Assembly: GCA_934178555.1 (NCBI GenBank)
Contig: CAKPQL010000004.1
Coordinates: 1-64,000 of the forward strand
Direction of reading: 5' to 3'
Length of the DNA: 64,000 nt
Source: an uncultured Clostridia bacterium
GTDB lineage: Bacteria; Bacillota; Clostridia; TANB77; CAG-508
Part shown: piece after piece, positions 54,978-63,984 of the stretch
Numbering within the stretch: the first letter of the stretch is position 1
Layout: each line of letters starts with the position of its first letter
Position numbers and translations under genes: made by a program
The notes under the pieces: generated by a model
Seen by the model: the letters and a program-made list of their open reading frames with translations, nothing else
Told to the model about the DNA's origin: nothing
Databases searched by the model: none

Positions 54978-57207
54978 TTATACCATGTTAGTAGGGTTTA
55001 AATCCACTATAATACTTGCCTTTAAATTTTTATATTGATAATACTCTTTCAAACTTTTATTTACCACATCTATAATACTATTATTAAATTTACACTTTGC
55101 AATTATTCTCCATCTATATTTGTTTTTTATCTTGTTTATTGGAGCCGGCATTGGTTTATATATTTCTAATTTATTTTGTGCATTTTTTGATAATATATTG
55201 TACATCTTAGTTGCTGATTTTTTTATATCTTCTTCATCATTTGAGGTAATATTAAACATCATAATATCACTAAAAGGAGGATATTTTAATCTTTCTCTTA
55301 ATATTATTTCAGATTCATAAAACATATCATAATCCTGTTTTTGTGCACATTCTATACTAAAATTATCAGGGTTATATGTTTGTACAACAACTTCACCAGA
55401 TAAATTTCCTCTCCCCGCTCTTCCTGCAACCTGAGTAAGCAATTGGAAAGTTCTTTCGCTTGCTCTAAAATCATCTATGTTTAAACTTCCATCTGCTGCT
55501 ATGACTCCTACCAAAGTAACGTTTGGGAAGTGATGTCCCTTTACCACCATTTGTGTTCCTATTAATATATTAATATTCTCATTTTTAAATCTTTCTAATA
55601 TTTGTTCATGAGAATTTTTTTTAGTTACTGTATCCACATCCATTCGTATTGTAGAAACTCCTGGAAACATATTTTTTATCTCTGCTTCTAACTTTTGAGT
55701 TCCTGTACCAAAATATTTTACTTTCTTGCTACCACATACAGGACATACATTAAATACCTTCGTTTCATATCCACAATAATGGCATTTTAATTTATTTTCT
55801 GTCATATGATATGTCAAACTTATATTACAATTTTTACATTTAGCTGTGAAACCACATTCTCTGCACATAACAAAAGTTGAATACCCTCTTCTATTTAAAA
55901 ACAATATTGTTTGTCTATTATTTTTTATATTCTCTTCTATTTTTTGCTTTAAAACTTGACTAATCATTGATTTATTGCCTTTTGCTAGTTCTTGTTTTAA
56001 ATCCACTATTTTTACGTCTGGTAACTTAGAACAATTAGCTCTTTTAGTTAATTTTAGCAAAGTTGTTTTTCCGTTCATTGCTTTATAAAAAGTTTCTATA
56101 TCTGGCGTCGCACTTCCTAATACTAATGGTATATTATTTTTTTTACATAAATATCGTGCAATTTCTTTTGCATTATACCTAGGTGTTGAATCTGACTTAT
56201 ACGAGGTATCGTGCTCTTCGTCTATTATCACAATCCCCACGTTATCCATAGGAGCAAATATTGCAGATCTTGCCCCAATTAATATTTTTGCCTTACCTTC
56301 TTTTATTTTTTGCCATTGATCATATCTTTCTCCTAACATTAATTTGCTATGTAAAACAGATATGCAATCTCCAAATCTTGCAAAAAATCTATTTACCATT
56401 TGAGGAGTAAGTGATATTTCAGGCACTAAAACTATAGCCGTTTTTCCTCTATCTAATACATTTTTTATTAACTGTAAATATATTTCAGTTTTTCCGTGAA
56501 CCAGTAACTCCATATAATAAAAACTCATTATATTCTTCTTGCTCTATACATTTGTTTACTTCTTGATAGCATTTCTCTTGCTCTTCATTTAACTGTAAAG
56601 AATTATCTTTTGGCACTTGTTTATTTATAAACGGATTTCTTTCTATTTGCTTTTCTATGATTTCAATATATCCATTTTTCTCTAAAACTTTTGTTACTGC
56701 TCTTGTAGTATCTGTTAGTTTCTCTAAATCAACTATATATATTCCATTGTTGTCTTCCAAAAACTTTAATAATCTAATTTGTTTTGGACTTTTCAATATT
56801 CTATTTTCTATATCTTCATATATTTGTTGCTTGTCTTTTTTTAGATAAACGTAATCAACCATTTTTTCTTTTATTCTATTATCTAATTTATTAGTTGTAT
56901 TACCTGGTGGCAGCATTAACTTTACGCAATCAGATATATTACAAAAGTATTTTCTAGCCATTAGTTTGGCAAGTTCTATCTTTTCTGATGGTAATATCGA
57001 ATCTTCTAGCTCTAAAATTTCTCTACTTGCAAATTCTGAATTTGGTTTTATATTTATTACAAAACCTTCTTGTTTCTTTATTCTTCCAAATGGCACAAAA
57101 ACCCTACTTCCAATTGTTATCTTCTTTTCCATTTCTTTAGGTATTATATAATCAAATGTTTTATTTAATTGTTTTGCTGTACTATTTACTATTATCTCTG
57201 CTACCAT
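54978..57207 (-). CDS. priA: Primosomal helicase PriA, read through a +1 shift at CGG in the Walker A
   Basis: Restarts replication at stalled forks as a DEAH-like 3'-5' helicase. ATG 57207 follows GGAGG; an eight-codon upstream extension lacks support. The N-terminal domain ends NEFLLYGVTGS, then CGG (56494-56496); the zero frame stops after two more codons. Skipping the C yields GVTGSGKTEIYLQLI and the whole helicase. It continues with VIIDEEHDTSYKSD, QTILFLNRRGYSTFV, CRECGFTAKCKNC and CHYCGYETKVFNVCPVCGS zinc ligands, and QVAGRAGRGNLSGEV. The total is about 742 residues, normal for PriA. Two of the six break sites lie in P-loops, here and in uvrA. Confidence 0.94.
56494..56496 (-). other. 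In-frame CGG inside the priA Walker A (skip C at 56496)
   Basis: Codons read TCA CGG AAA AAC TGA in the zero frame and TCA-C-GGA-AAA-ACT after +1, giving GSGKT. Confidence 0.8.
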
Positions 57208-57283
57208 TTGTCTTACCTCCAAAATCTGCAATAATATTATCTATTATATATTAAAAACACATTTTTATCTACAAAAAAACGCA

Positions 57284-57323
57284 AAAAATAAACACAAGGA
57301 TTATTACCTTGTGTTTATTTTTT
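57284..57323 (-). terminator. Rho-independent terminator after the YIP1-like gene
   Basis: AAAAATAAACACAAGG and CCTTGTGTTTATTTTT flank an 8-base loop; both sides carry A/T-runs. It lies between the stress cluster and priA. Confidence 0.85.
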
Positions 57324-57329
57324 TAATAA

Positions 57330-58070
57330 TTAAAATAAATTACTTAATGAGCTAAGTGAATCTAATGAATCTAATGCACTACTTAATTCTTTATATGCTT
57401 CTTCATGTAAATCACTGTATTGTGTTCTTCCTGAAAATTTACTATCTGCATAATCACTTAATTTAACATCATCTGTTACTAAATTTGCTATTGCTAATAC
57501 TACAATTACTACCATTAATACAATTGTCGCAACTAATACTAATTTGTCTGTATTTACATTTGTTAGTGAACTCATAAATGATACTATTAATGTTATTCCT
57601 GAATGTAATGATGCAAGTGCTAATATTAAAATTGATAATGGTGTCCAGAAAGATAATATTAAAGCTAATGTATATCCAACTGTATAAACAACAGCAGAAT
57701 TAACTGTCATTGATAATGTATATGGATATGATTTTTGATCTTTTACTAATTTAGAAATTATAAATAATACTAATGCAATTACAGCAATAGCTACTAAGTA
57801 TATAGCAAATGTTTTTAATATTGCTACAACTGGATTTAATGCTTCCATATAAGCATCTCTTACACTGCTTTTTGAATTAAATATATGTATTACTCTAATT
57901 GTTGATAATACATTTACAATAGCTAACACTGCAGCTACTATAACAGCTTTTATTGCTCCTTTCTTTATATCTTCCTTTTGTACTGTTTCTGTTACTTTTG
58001 ATACAGGATGCATTAATAATTCTACAAATCCTGCCAATAGACCTTTTGCTATGTCTAATACTTTTTCCAT
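57330..58070 (-). CDS. YIP1-like polytopic membrane protein
   Basis: 246 residues with an N-terminal helix and about five hydrophobic segments, including ITAAVIVAAVLAIVNVLS-type and ILKTFAIYLVAIAVIALVLF. A segment LLAGFVELLMHPVSKVTETV near the start resembles the amphipathic start of YIP1-family proteins. It probably belongs to the envelope-stress set. AAGGAGG precedes ATG. It ends at a terminator. Confidence 0.7.
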   Translation of the reverse strand: MEKVLDIAKGLLAGFVELLMHPVSKVTETVQKEDIKKGAIKAVIVAAVLAIVNVLSTIRVIHIFNSKSSVRDAYMEALNPVVAILKTFAIYLVAIAVIALVLFIISKLVKDQKSYPYTLSMTVNSAVVYTVGYTLALILSFWTPLSILILALASLHSGITLIVSFMSSLTNVNTDKLVLVATIVLMVVIVVLAIANLVTDDVKLSDYADSKFSGRTQYSDLHEEAYKELSSALDSLDSLSSLSNLF

Positions 58071-58121
58071 TTTTGGTTTCCTCCTTTTATTTTTATATAT
58101 TAAAAAATATTATAAACTAAT

Positions 58122-58904
58122 TTAAACAAACAACATTATTGCTCCAATTACAATTGATAAAATTCCTCCCACTAAAGCCATCATTGCATTGGTATTAGAA
58201 GAATTTATTAAATCCTCTTCTGATTTTGTTGTTACTATAAATGGTTTCTTTTTATCCATTGGTTTTCCTATATGTATAGTATTATCAACTCTATAAGCCT
58301 CACCTATTACATATAAACTTTGGTTTGGTTTTATTGTTTTTTCTTTCATTGAAACACCTAAGGTTTCTGCCCCTAAACTATTCAAAGACCATGAATTAAA
58401 ATATTTATATCCTATAAGACTTCCTTTATTTTCAAATCTATCAAATGTTTTTGGTATATCTAAACTACAACCACTTGCATTTATTTCTAATGTTACCTTT
58501 TCCTCAGAACTAGCATCCCTCATAAATATATCTTGAGATGTTTTTTCATCAGATATTGGTGTTTCTACTTTTTTTACTCTTGTTTGTTCTCTACCTTGAG
58601 AATCTCTATATCTTTCTTTAACCTCACTTACTTGAGCAAGTGTTGATTCACAATACGCTACTTTTTGGTTAGAAAAAGGTGCTTCTGTTAATGTATCATC
58701 TGTTACATTTCCTTTTAATTCTACATATTCTCTATAATCAGATAACCCATTTTCATCCATTTGCTTAAACATATCTCTTAATTCTGATATTGTTTTTGTT
58801 TGCATAAATTTTATCTCTGTAACTTTATCTTTTGTTTTAGGTCTTATATAAAATATACCTACTAAACCTAAAGCAATTAATAGTATTGAAAAAATTATAT
58901 TCAT
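58122..58904 (-). CDS. GIDE-domain membrane protein
   Basis: 260 residues. N-terminal helix (IIFSILLIALGLVGIFYI), a middle domain (about 60-235) with VELKGNVTDDTLTEAPFSNQ, CESTLAQVSEVKERYRDSQG and GEAYRVDNTIHIGKPMDKKK, and a C-terminal helix (MMALVGGILSIVIGAIMLF). The layout matches the bacterial GIDE domain, the membrane-facing part of MAPL/MULAN-type E3 ligases, but no RING is present. In bacteria these sit beside LemA or PspA. It lies between pspA and the YIP1-like gene. Confidence 0.82.
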   Translation of the reverse strand: MNIIFSILLIALGLVGIFYIRPKTKDKVTEIKFMQTKTISELRDMFKQMDENGLSDYREYVELKGNVTDDTLTEAPFSNQKVAYCESTLAQVSEVKERYRDSQGREQTRVKKVETPISDEKTSQDIFMRDASSEEKVTLEINASGCSLDIPKTFDRFENKGSLIGYKYFNSWSLNSLGAETLGVSMKEKTIKPNQSLYVIGEAYRVDNTIHIGKPMDKKKPFIVTTKSEEDLINSSNTNAMMALVGGILSIVIGAIMLFV

Positions 58905-58923
58905 ATTTTTCCTCGCTTTTATA

Positions 58924-59595
58924 TTATTGGTTATTATTCATTTCTTGTTTTAATTTCTCTAATTCTGCATTAATAGCATTATCCTTTTCCATTTGAGCAA
59001 ATGGGTCATTTGTTGATTGTTCTGTTCCAGATATTTCTGAAAATGCATTTGCTTGTGATTCTTTTTGCTCGATTTTTTGTTCCATTTTTTCCATTTTTGC
59101 AAAAGCACTCTTGCTATCCATATTTCCTAATGTTTTTGCCATTTTTTGTTTAGCATCTGCCATTTGGCTTCTTGCAACTAACATTGCTTGTTTGCTTCTT
59201 GCTTCTTCTAATTTTTGCTTTAATATATCAACTTGATTTTTTATTTCATTAACTTGTGTTTCCATAGAATTGCACATTTCTTGATATTGTGCTACCATTT
59301 GATCTTGTTTTACTTTGTTTTCTAATGCTTGCTTTGCTAATTCTTCATTTCCTTGTGATAAGCACATTTTAGCTTTTTCTTGCCAATTGTTAGATTGTTC
59401 TTGTGCATTAGCCAATTGTTTTTTTACTTGGTTTAAACTTCCCATTGCTGTTCCTAAACTTTGTGTAGACTTTCTTAATTGGTCTTCCATATCTATTATT
59501 ATTTGTTTTACCATTTTCTCTGGATTTTCAGCTTTATCAATTAAATCATTGATATTTGATCTTATTAAATCACTTAATCTTTCAAATATTGCCAT
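58924..59595 (-). CDS. pspA: PspA/IM30-family envelope-stress protein
   Basis: 223 residues, mostly coiled coil. FERLSDLIRSNINDLIDKAE with the amphipathic N-terminus, QIIIDMEDQLRKSTQSLGTA, and MDSKSAFAKMEKMEQKIEQK are family features. PspA polymerises on damaged membranes and is often under extracytoplasmic stress control. AGGAGG precedes ATG. The order 59618-PspA-GIDE-YIP1 suggests one operon. Confidence 0.92.
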   Translation of the reverse strand: MAIFERLSDLIRSNINDLIDKAENPEKMVKQIIIDMEDQLRKSTQSLGTAMGSLNQVKKQLANAQEQSNNWQEKAKMCLSQGNEELAKQALENKVKQDQMVAQYQEMCNSMETQVNEIKNQVDILKQKLEEARSKQAMLVARSQMADAKQKMAKTLGNMDSKSAFAKMEKMEQKIEQKESQANAFSEISGTEQSTNDPFAQMEKDNAINAELEKLKQEMNNNQ

Positions 59596-59617
59596 TTTCT
59601 ATTCCTCCTATATTAAA

Positions 59618-60028
59618 TTATTGTTCTCTTTTTTTAAATAATGTTTTTAGCAGTAATCCTGCTCCTGCAGCACACATTCCAATTATTAAAATGTAATCCC
59701 ATAATGTCATAGAACTTAATGTTATTCTTACACTCATTATTATTGTAGCTACTACTATAACTACTCCTAATGATATTAATAGCTTAGGTCCAAATGATTT
59801 AGGATTGTAAAAGTACCATATAACACCTATAATAAATGGAACTATCATTAGTCCTGATGAAAAGTCTATCCCAATAAAATTCCATGAATACCAGCTTGAA
59901 TGTACTATAGTCTTTTTAAATAACATGTATAGTCCTAATCCTAGAAGTATAACACCCAAAAAGAATTCAAGTAACTCATTACCAGAGCTTTGATTTTTTT
60001 GATTTGTGTTTTTTTGAATATCTTTCAA
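59618..60028 (-). CDS. Four-segment membrane protein at the head of the pspA cluster
   Basis: 136 residues. Four hydrophobic segments (LEFFLGVILLGLGLYMLF; LMIVPFIIGVIWYFY; LLISLGVVIVVATIIMSV; DYILIIGMCAAGAGLLL) resemble LiaF-type N-terminal membrane modules. The start is TTG after GGAGGG. It likely opens the stress operon. No symbol can be given. Confidence 0.7.
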   Translation of the reverse strand: MKDIQKNTNQKNQSSGNELLEFFLGVILLGLGLYMLFKKTIVHSSWYSWNFIGIDFSSGLMIVPFIIGVIWYFYNPKSFGPKLLISLGVVIVVATIIMSVRITLSSMTLWDYILIIGMCAAGAGLLLKTLFKKREQ

Positions 60029-60147
60029 AGGATTTCCCTCCTTCTTTCGTAAAATTCTACATTATTATATTATATTTTACTTTTATTTGCAATAGAATTT
60101 ATTGAAATTTTACTTAATGCTAAACCTTAAACGTATACATCAACATA

Positions 60148-60174
60148 AAAGAGCACGAATTTTATCGCGCTCTT
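60148..60174. terminator. Hairpin between aspS and the stress cluster
   Basis: AAGAGC with CACG pairs with its near complement CGCGCTCTT around a short loop. G+C-rich in an AT-rich spacer. It likely separates the two units. Confidence 0.5.
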
Positions 60175-60204
60175 AAATTATACGTTTTGTATTTATATAA
60201 TATT

Positions 60205-61968
60205 CTATTTATTTTCTTTTACATCTACTTTTATATGAACTTCTCTTAGTTGCTTTTCTGTAACCTCTCCTGGAGCTCCCATTAATAAATCTTGAGCTTT
60301 ACTATTCATTGGGAATGCAATTACTTCACGAATACTTGGTTCGTCTGTAATTAACATTATCATTCTATCAACACCTGGCGCAATTCCTGCGTGTGGTGGT
60401 GCTCCATAATGGAATGCATTAAATAGGGCTGGGAATTTTTTCTCTATGTGCTCTTTTGTATATCCTGCAATTTCAAATGCTTTAATCATTATTTCTGGAT
60501 CATGATTTCTTACTGCCCCTGATGAAAGTTCAATACCATTACAAACAATATCATATTGATATGCAAGTATATCTAATGGATTTTTTGTATTTAATGCTTC
60601 TAATCCACCTTGTGGCATAGAAAATGGGTTATGACTAAATGCAATTTGTCCATCTTCAATTTCATACATTGGGAAATCAACTATCCAACAGAACTTAAAT
60701 ACATCTTTTTCTAATAAATCTAGTCTTATTCCTAATTCTGTTCTTATTTGTCCTGCAAGTGTTTCAACAATTCCTTTTTGCTCTGCTATAAAGAATATTG
60801 CATCCCCTGCACCTGATGAAGTTCTTTTTAATAGTTCTTCTCTTGATGCATCATCTATAAATTTAGCTATTGGTCCTTGGAATGTTCTATCATCATTTAC
60901 CCTTAACCATGCTAATCCCTTTGCTCCACATTCTTTTATTGCAAAATCTGTCATTCCGTCAAAGAAACTTCTTGGACATTCTTTTACATTATGTGTTGCA
61001 ATTACTCTTACTATTTTTCCTTTGAAAGCATTAAATTCAATGTTTTGGAATATATCTGTAACATCTTCTATAATTAATGGATTTCTTAAATCTGGTTTAT
61101 CTGAACCGTATTTTAACATTGCTTCATTATATGAGATTCTTGGGAAAGGATGTTCTGCTACTCTTTTATTTGAAAACTCTCTAAATGTATTATACATAAC
61201 TTCTTCCATTACGTTAAACACATCTTCTTGTGTTGCAAAAGCCATTTCCATATCTAATTGATAAAATTCTCCAGGAGCTCTGTCAGCTCTAGCATCTTCA
61301 TCTCTGAAGCAAGGAGCTATTTGGAAATATTTATCTATTCCTGAAACCATTAATAGTTGCTTAAATTGTTGTGGTGCTTGTGGTAATGCATAGAATTTAC
61401 CAGGATGAACTCTACTTGGTACTAAATAATCTCTTGCTCCTTCTGGAGATGAACTTGTAAGTACAGGAGTTTGTACTTCTGTAAAGTTTCTTTCTATCAT
61501 TTGGTTTCTTAAAAATTGTAATATTTTTGCTCTTAAAAGAATATTTTGTTTTAATTTTTCTGAACGTAAATCCAAAAATCTATATTGTAATCTTAAATCT
61601 TCTCTTACATCTTTCTCTTCATTTACAGCAAAAGGAAGATTTTTTAATCTTTTTCCTAGAATTTCTACTGTATCTATAAACACTTCTATTTCACCTGTTG
61701 CAAGATTTTTGTTGATTGTTTCTTCATCTCTTTTTCTTACTACGCCTGTAATAGATATTGTTGATTCTACAGGTATTCTTTGTACTTCGTCTACTTTTTT
61801 CTCATCGCCTGATGTAACAATTTGTGTTATACCATATTGATCTCTTAAATCAATAAACACGACTCCCCCTAAGTCTCTAACAGATTGTACCCAACCTGCT
61901 AATTTAACTGTTTGTCCTACATTTTCAGCTCTTAATTCTCCACAATTGTGTGTTCTGTACTCATTCAT
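60205..61968 (-). CDS. aspS: Aspartyl-tRNA synthetase
   Basis: 587 residues, the bacterial length. N-terminal OB fold (about 1-105) with VKLAGWVQSVRDLGGVVFID. Class II core: SSPEGARDYLVPSRVHPGKF, PQAPQQFKQLLMVSGIDKYF, FRDEDARADRAPGEFYQLD (motif 2), and PGVDRMIMLITDEPS (motif 3). The GAD insertion lies about 290-420. It is expressed from a T-box leader. GGGGGTT precedes ATG. The next gene in the direction of transcription is the stress cluster. Confidence 0.97.
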   Translation of the reverse strand: MNEYRTHNCGELRAENVGQTVKLAGWVQSVRDLGGVVFIDLRDQYGITQIVTSGDEKKVDEVQRIPVESTISITGVVRKRDEETINKNLATGEIEVFIDTVEILGKRLKNLPFAVNEEKDVREDLRLQYRFLDLRSEKLKQNILLRAKILQFLRNQMIERNFTEVQTPVLTSSSPEGARDYLVPSRVHPGKFYALPQAPQQFKQLLMVSGIDKYFQIAPCFRDEDARADRAPGEFYQLDMEMAFATQEDVFNVMEEVMYNTFREFSNKRVAEHPFPRISYNEAMLKYGSDKPDLRNPLIIEDVTDIFQNIEFNAFKGKIVRVIATHNVKECPRSFFDGMTDFAIKECGAKGLAWLRVNDDRTFQGPIAKFIDDASREELLKRTSSGAGDAIFFIAEQKGIVETLAGQIRTELGIRLDLLEKDVFKFCWIVDFPMYEIEDGQIAFSHNPFSMPQGGLEALNTKNPLDILAYQYDIVCNGIELSSGAVRNHDPEIMIKAFEIAGYTKEHIEKKFPALFNAFHYGAPPHAGIAPGVDRMIMLITDEPSIREVIAFPMNSKAQDLLMGAPGEVTEKQLREVHIKVDVKENK

Positions 61969-61995
61969 TTTTTAACCCCCTTTTAATTTATGCAT

Positions 61996-62215
61996 ATACA
62001 AAAAATCCTTCATTCCTATATATACACATATATAGGGACGAAGGATATAATCTTCCGCGGTGCCACCCCATTTGAGAAAATTTTATTTTCTCCACTTTAT
62101 TTTTTATTGCTCTAAAGTATGTTTCGTAATTAAACTTATTTAAAATGCTTTCAGCCTAGGCATTTATTCTCTGTAAAACAGTGTCTTAATTGCTTTCTAC
62201 TTTATATTAACGCAA
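61996..62215 (-). promoter_or_regulatory. T-box riboswitch controlling aspS
   Basis: On the minus strand GGCTGAAAGC in the stem I region, the hallmark GGGGTGGCACCGCGGAAGA near 62052-62070, then a terminator stem (ATCCTTC... with GACGAAGGAT) between 62006 and 62047 and a T-run. The specifier is not clear to me, so the amino acid is taken from the gene it controls. It fills most of the 61969-62318 gap. Confidence 0.88.
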
Positions 62216-62318
62216 ATTACTTATTTGAATATTAATATTTTACATATTATTTACAAAAAAGTCAATATTTATGTCAAATTTTTATTCCTCTATGAACTTT
62301 TATGACTGTCCTCTATGT

Positions 62319-63146
62319 TCATTTTTGAAATTCGTCTAGTGACTTAAATTCGTATCCCATCTTTTTTATCTCTTTTATACAATAATCCAATACCTCAGTA
62401 TTATCTTTTGAATTTCCGTGTAGCAATATTACAGCACCATTATGCACATTTCCCAGTATTTTTTCTTTTGCATAATCAACTCTACATTGCTTCTTTTCAT
62501 CCCAATCATCATAAGCAAAACTCCACATAACAGTTGTATATCCTAATGATTGTATTGTTTTTAAAGTTCTCTCGCTGTATTCTCCCATTGGTGGTCTTAG
62601 ATACTTCATTTCATATCCTGTTTTATTATATATTGCTGTATGCAAATCCTGTATTTCGGATTTTATTTTTTCATCCGTTAAATCTGGCATACTATAATGA
62701 TTTACTGTATGATTTCCTATTATATGTCCTTCATCAATCATTCTTTTTACTAAATCAGGCTGACTATTTGCATAATGAGCAGTTATAAAAAATGTTGCTT
62801 TTACATCATTTTCCTTTAATGTATCCAATATTCTAGATGTATATCCAGCTTCATAGCCCTCATCAAATGTTAAATACACATACTTAGATTCATTATTTCC
62901 CATAGCTATTCCATTATATTGTTCTATTAGTCTTTTATTATTTGCACCTAAATCTGGTTGTTCATGGTTATCATTTCTTTTTATTCCCCAACCTATTTTT
63001 TTATTACTTAACTCACTAGTTGTAGTAACTACACTTGCATTTGTTTGAATAACGTCATCTTTAGAATTTATTATACTAACAGTAAATATTAATGTAATTA
63101 TCCCAAGTGTAATTGCTAAAATTGAATTAACAGATTTTATTTTCAT
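62319..63146 (-). CDS. PdaA-type polysaccharide deacetylase
   Basis: 275 residues. A signal/anchor is at about 5-25. NodB motifs: YLTFDEGYEAGYTSRI (DEG instead of DDG, as in PdaA), IGNHTVNHYSMPDLTDEKI, YLRPPMGEYSERTLK, TVMWSFAYDDWD and AVILLHGNSKDN. PdaA makes muramic-delta-lactam in spore cortex, needed for SleB-type lytic enzymes; both are in this window. The start is the ATG after AAGGAGG. Confidence 0.9.
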   Translation of the reverse strand: MKIKSVNSILAITLGIITLIFTVSIINSKDDVIQTNASVVTTTSELSNKKIGWGIKRNDNHEQPDLGANNKRLIEQYNGIAMGNNESKYVYLTFDEGYEAGYTSRILDTLKENDVKATFFITAHYANSQPDLVKRMIDEGHIIGNHTVNHYSMPDLTDEKIKSEIQDLHTAIYNKTGYEMKYLRPPMGEYSERTLKTIQSLGYTTVMWSFAYDDWDEKKQCRVDYAKEKILGNVHNGAVILLHGNSKDNTEVLDYCIKEIKKMGYEFKSLDEFQK

Positions 63147-63261
63147 GCTATTCCTCCTTGTTTTTAGTTCTATATACAATTTTATGCTTATTATTACTAT
63201 TTTATTAATATATAGAACAAACAAAAATAAAACTGTTCAAAATTACGTTGGGCATATATAG

Positions 63262-63984
63262 TTATTTAACCTTTTCTTGTTTCTCATTTTTCCATATATC
63301 AGCTAAAGTTATAGTTTTCAATCCATCCCTGCTTTTTCCTAAAGATATCGTTTCTAATTTTATATTTCCGCTATTTAAACCTTTTTCAATTAATTCAATA
63401 TATGCTCTCTCTTCTTCAGGTGTTCCTTTCATGTTTATTCCTTTTAACACTAAATCACTAATTTCAGTATTTCTTATTTCCTTCCTTAATCTCCTTATGC
63501 ATACTGTAATCTGACTTTCATTATCTTTACTTGAAAATTTATCGCAGATTTCTTTTGCTTTTTCAAAATCTTTTATACCAGCCAAATTCCTTACTACTGT
63601 TTTTAGTGCTTGTTCTAATTCTACGCCACATAATTTTTGTATCTGCATAATTGTTATTTCTGGATTTGTTATATGATATTGTTCTGGTTCTTTCATTAGT
63701 ATTGTTCTTATTTGGATTAAAATTTGCATTTTTTCTTGTTCTTCTGTTAATGTAAATCTAGTTTTAGGTTTGTTTTCTACTCTTCTTTTAGCTTCTTTCT
63801 CAACAGTTTCATTTGCTGACTGAATATCTAATGTACCATTTGCAAGCTCTTTTATAATTAATTCTATATCTACTGGAATCTCATTTCTTATTTTATCAAA
63901 TACTTTTTGTTGACTAATTTTTGATATTTTATTTTCTATTTTTTTTCTTATTGGTTCTATAATTATTTGATTATTTTGTTGCAT
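63262..63984 (-). CDS. Unrecognised protein, possibly cut by the window edge
   Basis: 240 residues from ATG 63984, with no clear ribosome site; the reading frame stays open to base 64000, so the true start may lie outside. It is helical, Lys/Glu-rich: IIIEPIRKKIENKISKISQQ, IPVDIELIIKELANGTLDIQ, EQEKMQILIQIRTILMKEPE, and PEITIMQIQKLCGVELEQAL. No family is recognised. Confidence 0.55.
   Translation of the reverse strand: MQQNNQIIIEPIRKKIENKISKISQQKVFDKIRNEIPVDIELIIKELANGTLDIQSANETVEKEAKRRVENKPKTRFTLTEEQEKMQILIQIRTILMKEPEQYHITNPEITIMQIQKLCGVELEQALKTVVRNLAGIKDFEKAKEICDKFSSKDNESQITVCIRRLRKEIRNTEISDLVLKGINMKGTPEEERAYIELIEKGLNSGNIKLETISLGKSRDGLKTITLADIWKNEKQEKVK

Noticed and set aside
288..57207. 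The six frame breaks as ordinary pseudogenes
   Set aside because: All six are single insertions of the same base in the same codon phase before glycine, and restored products have normal length with intact active sites. Random decay would show mixed changes and further lesions.
288..57207. The six breaks as simple homopolymer sequencing errors
   Set aside because: Only rlmN (CC) and asd (A-run next to the site) touch even short runs; ytvI, uvrA, priA and U32 do not. Cannot be fully excluded without reads, so kept as the main rival hypothesis.
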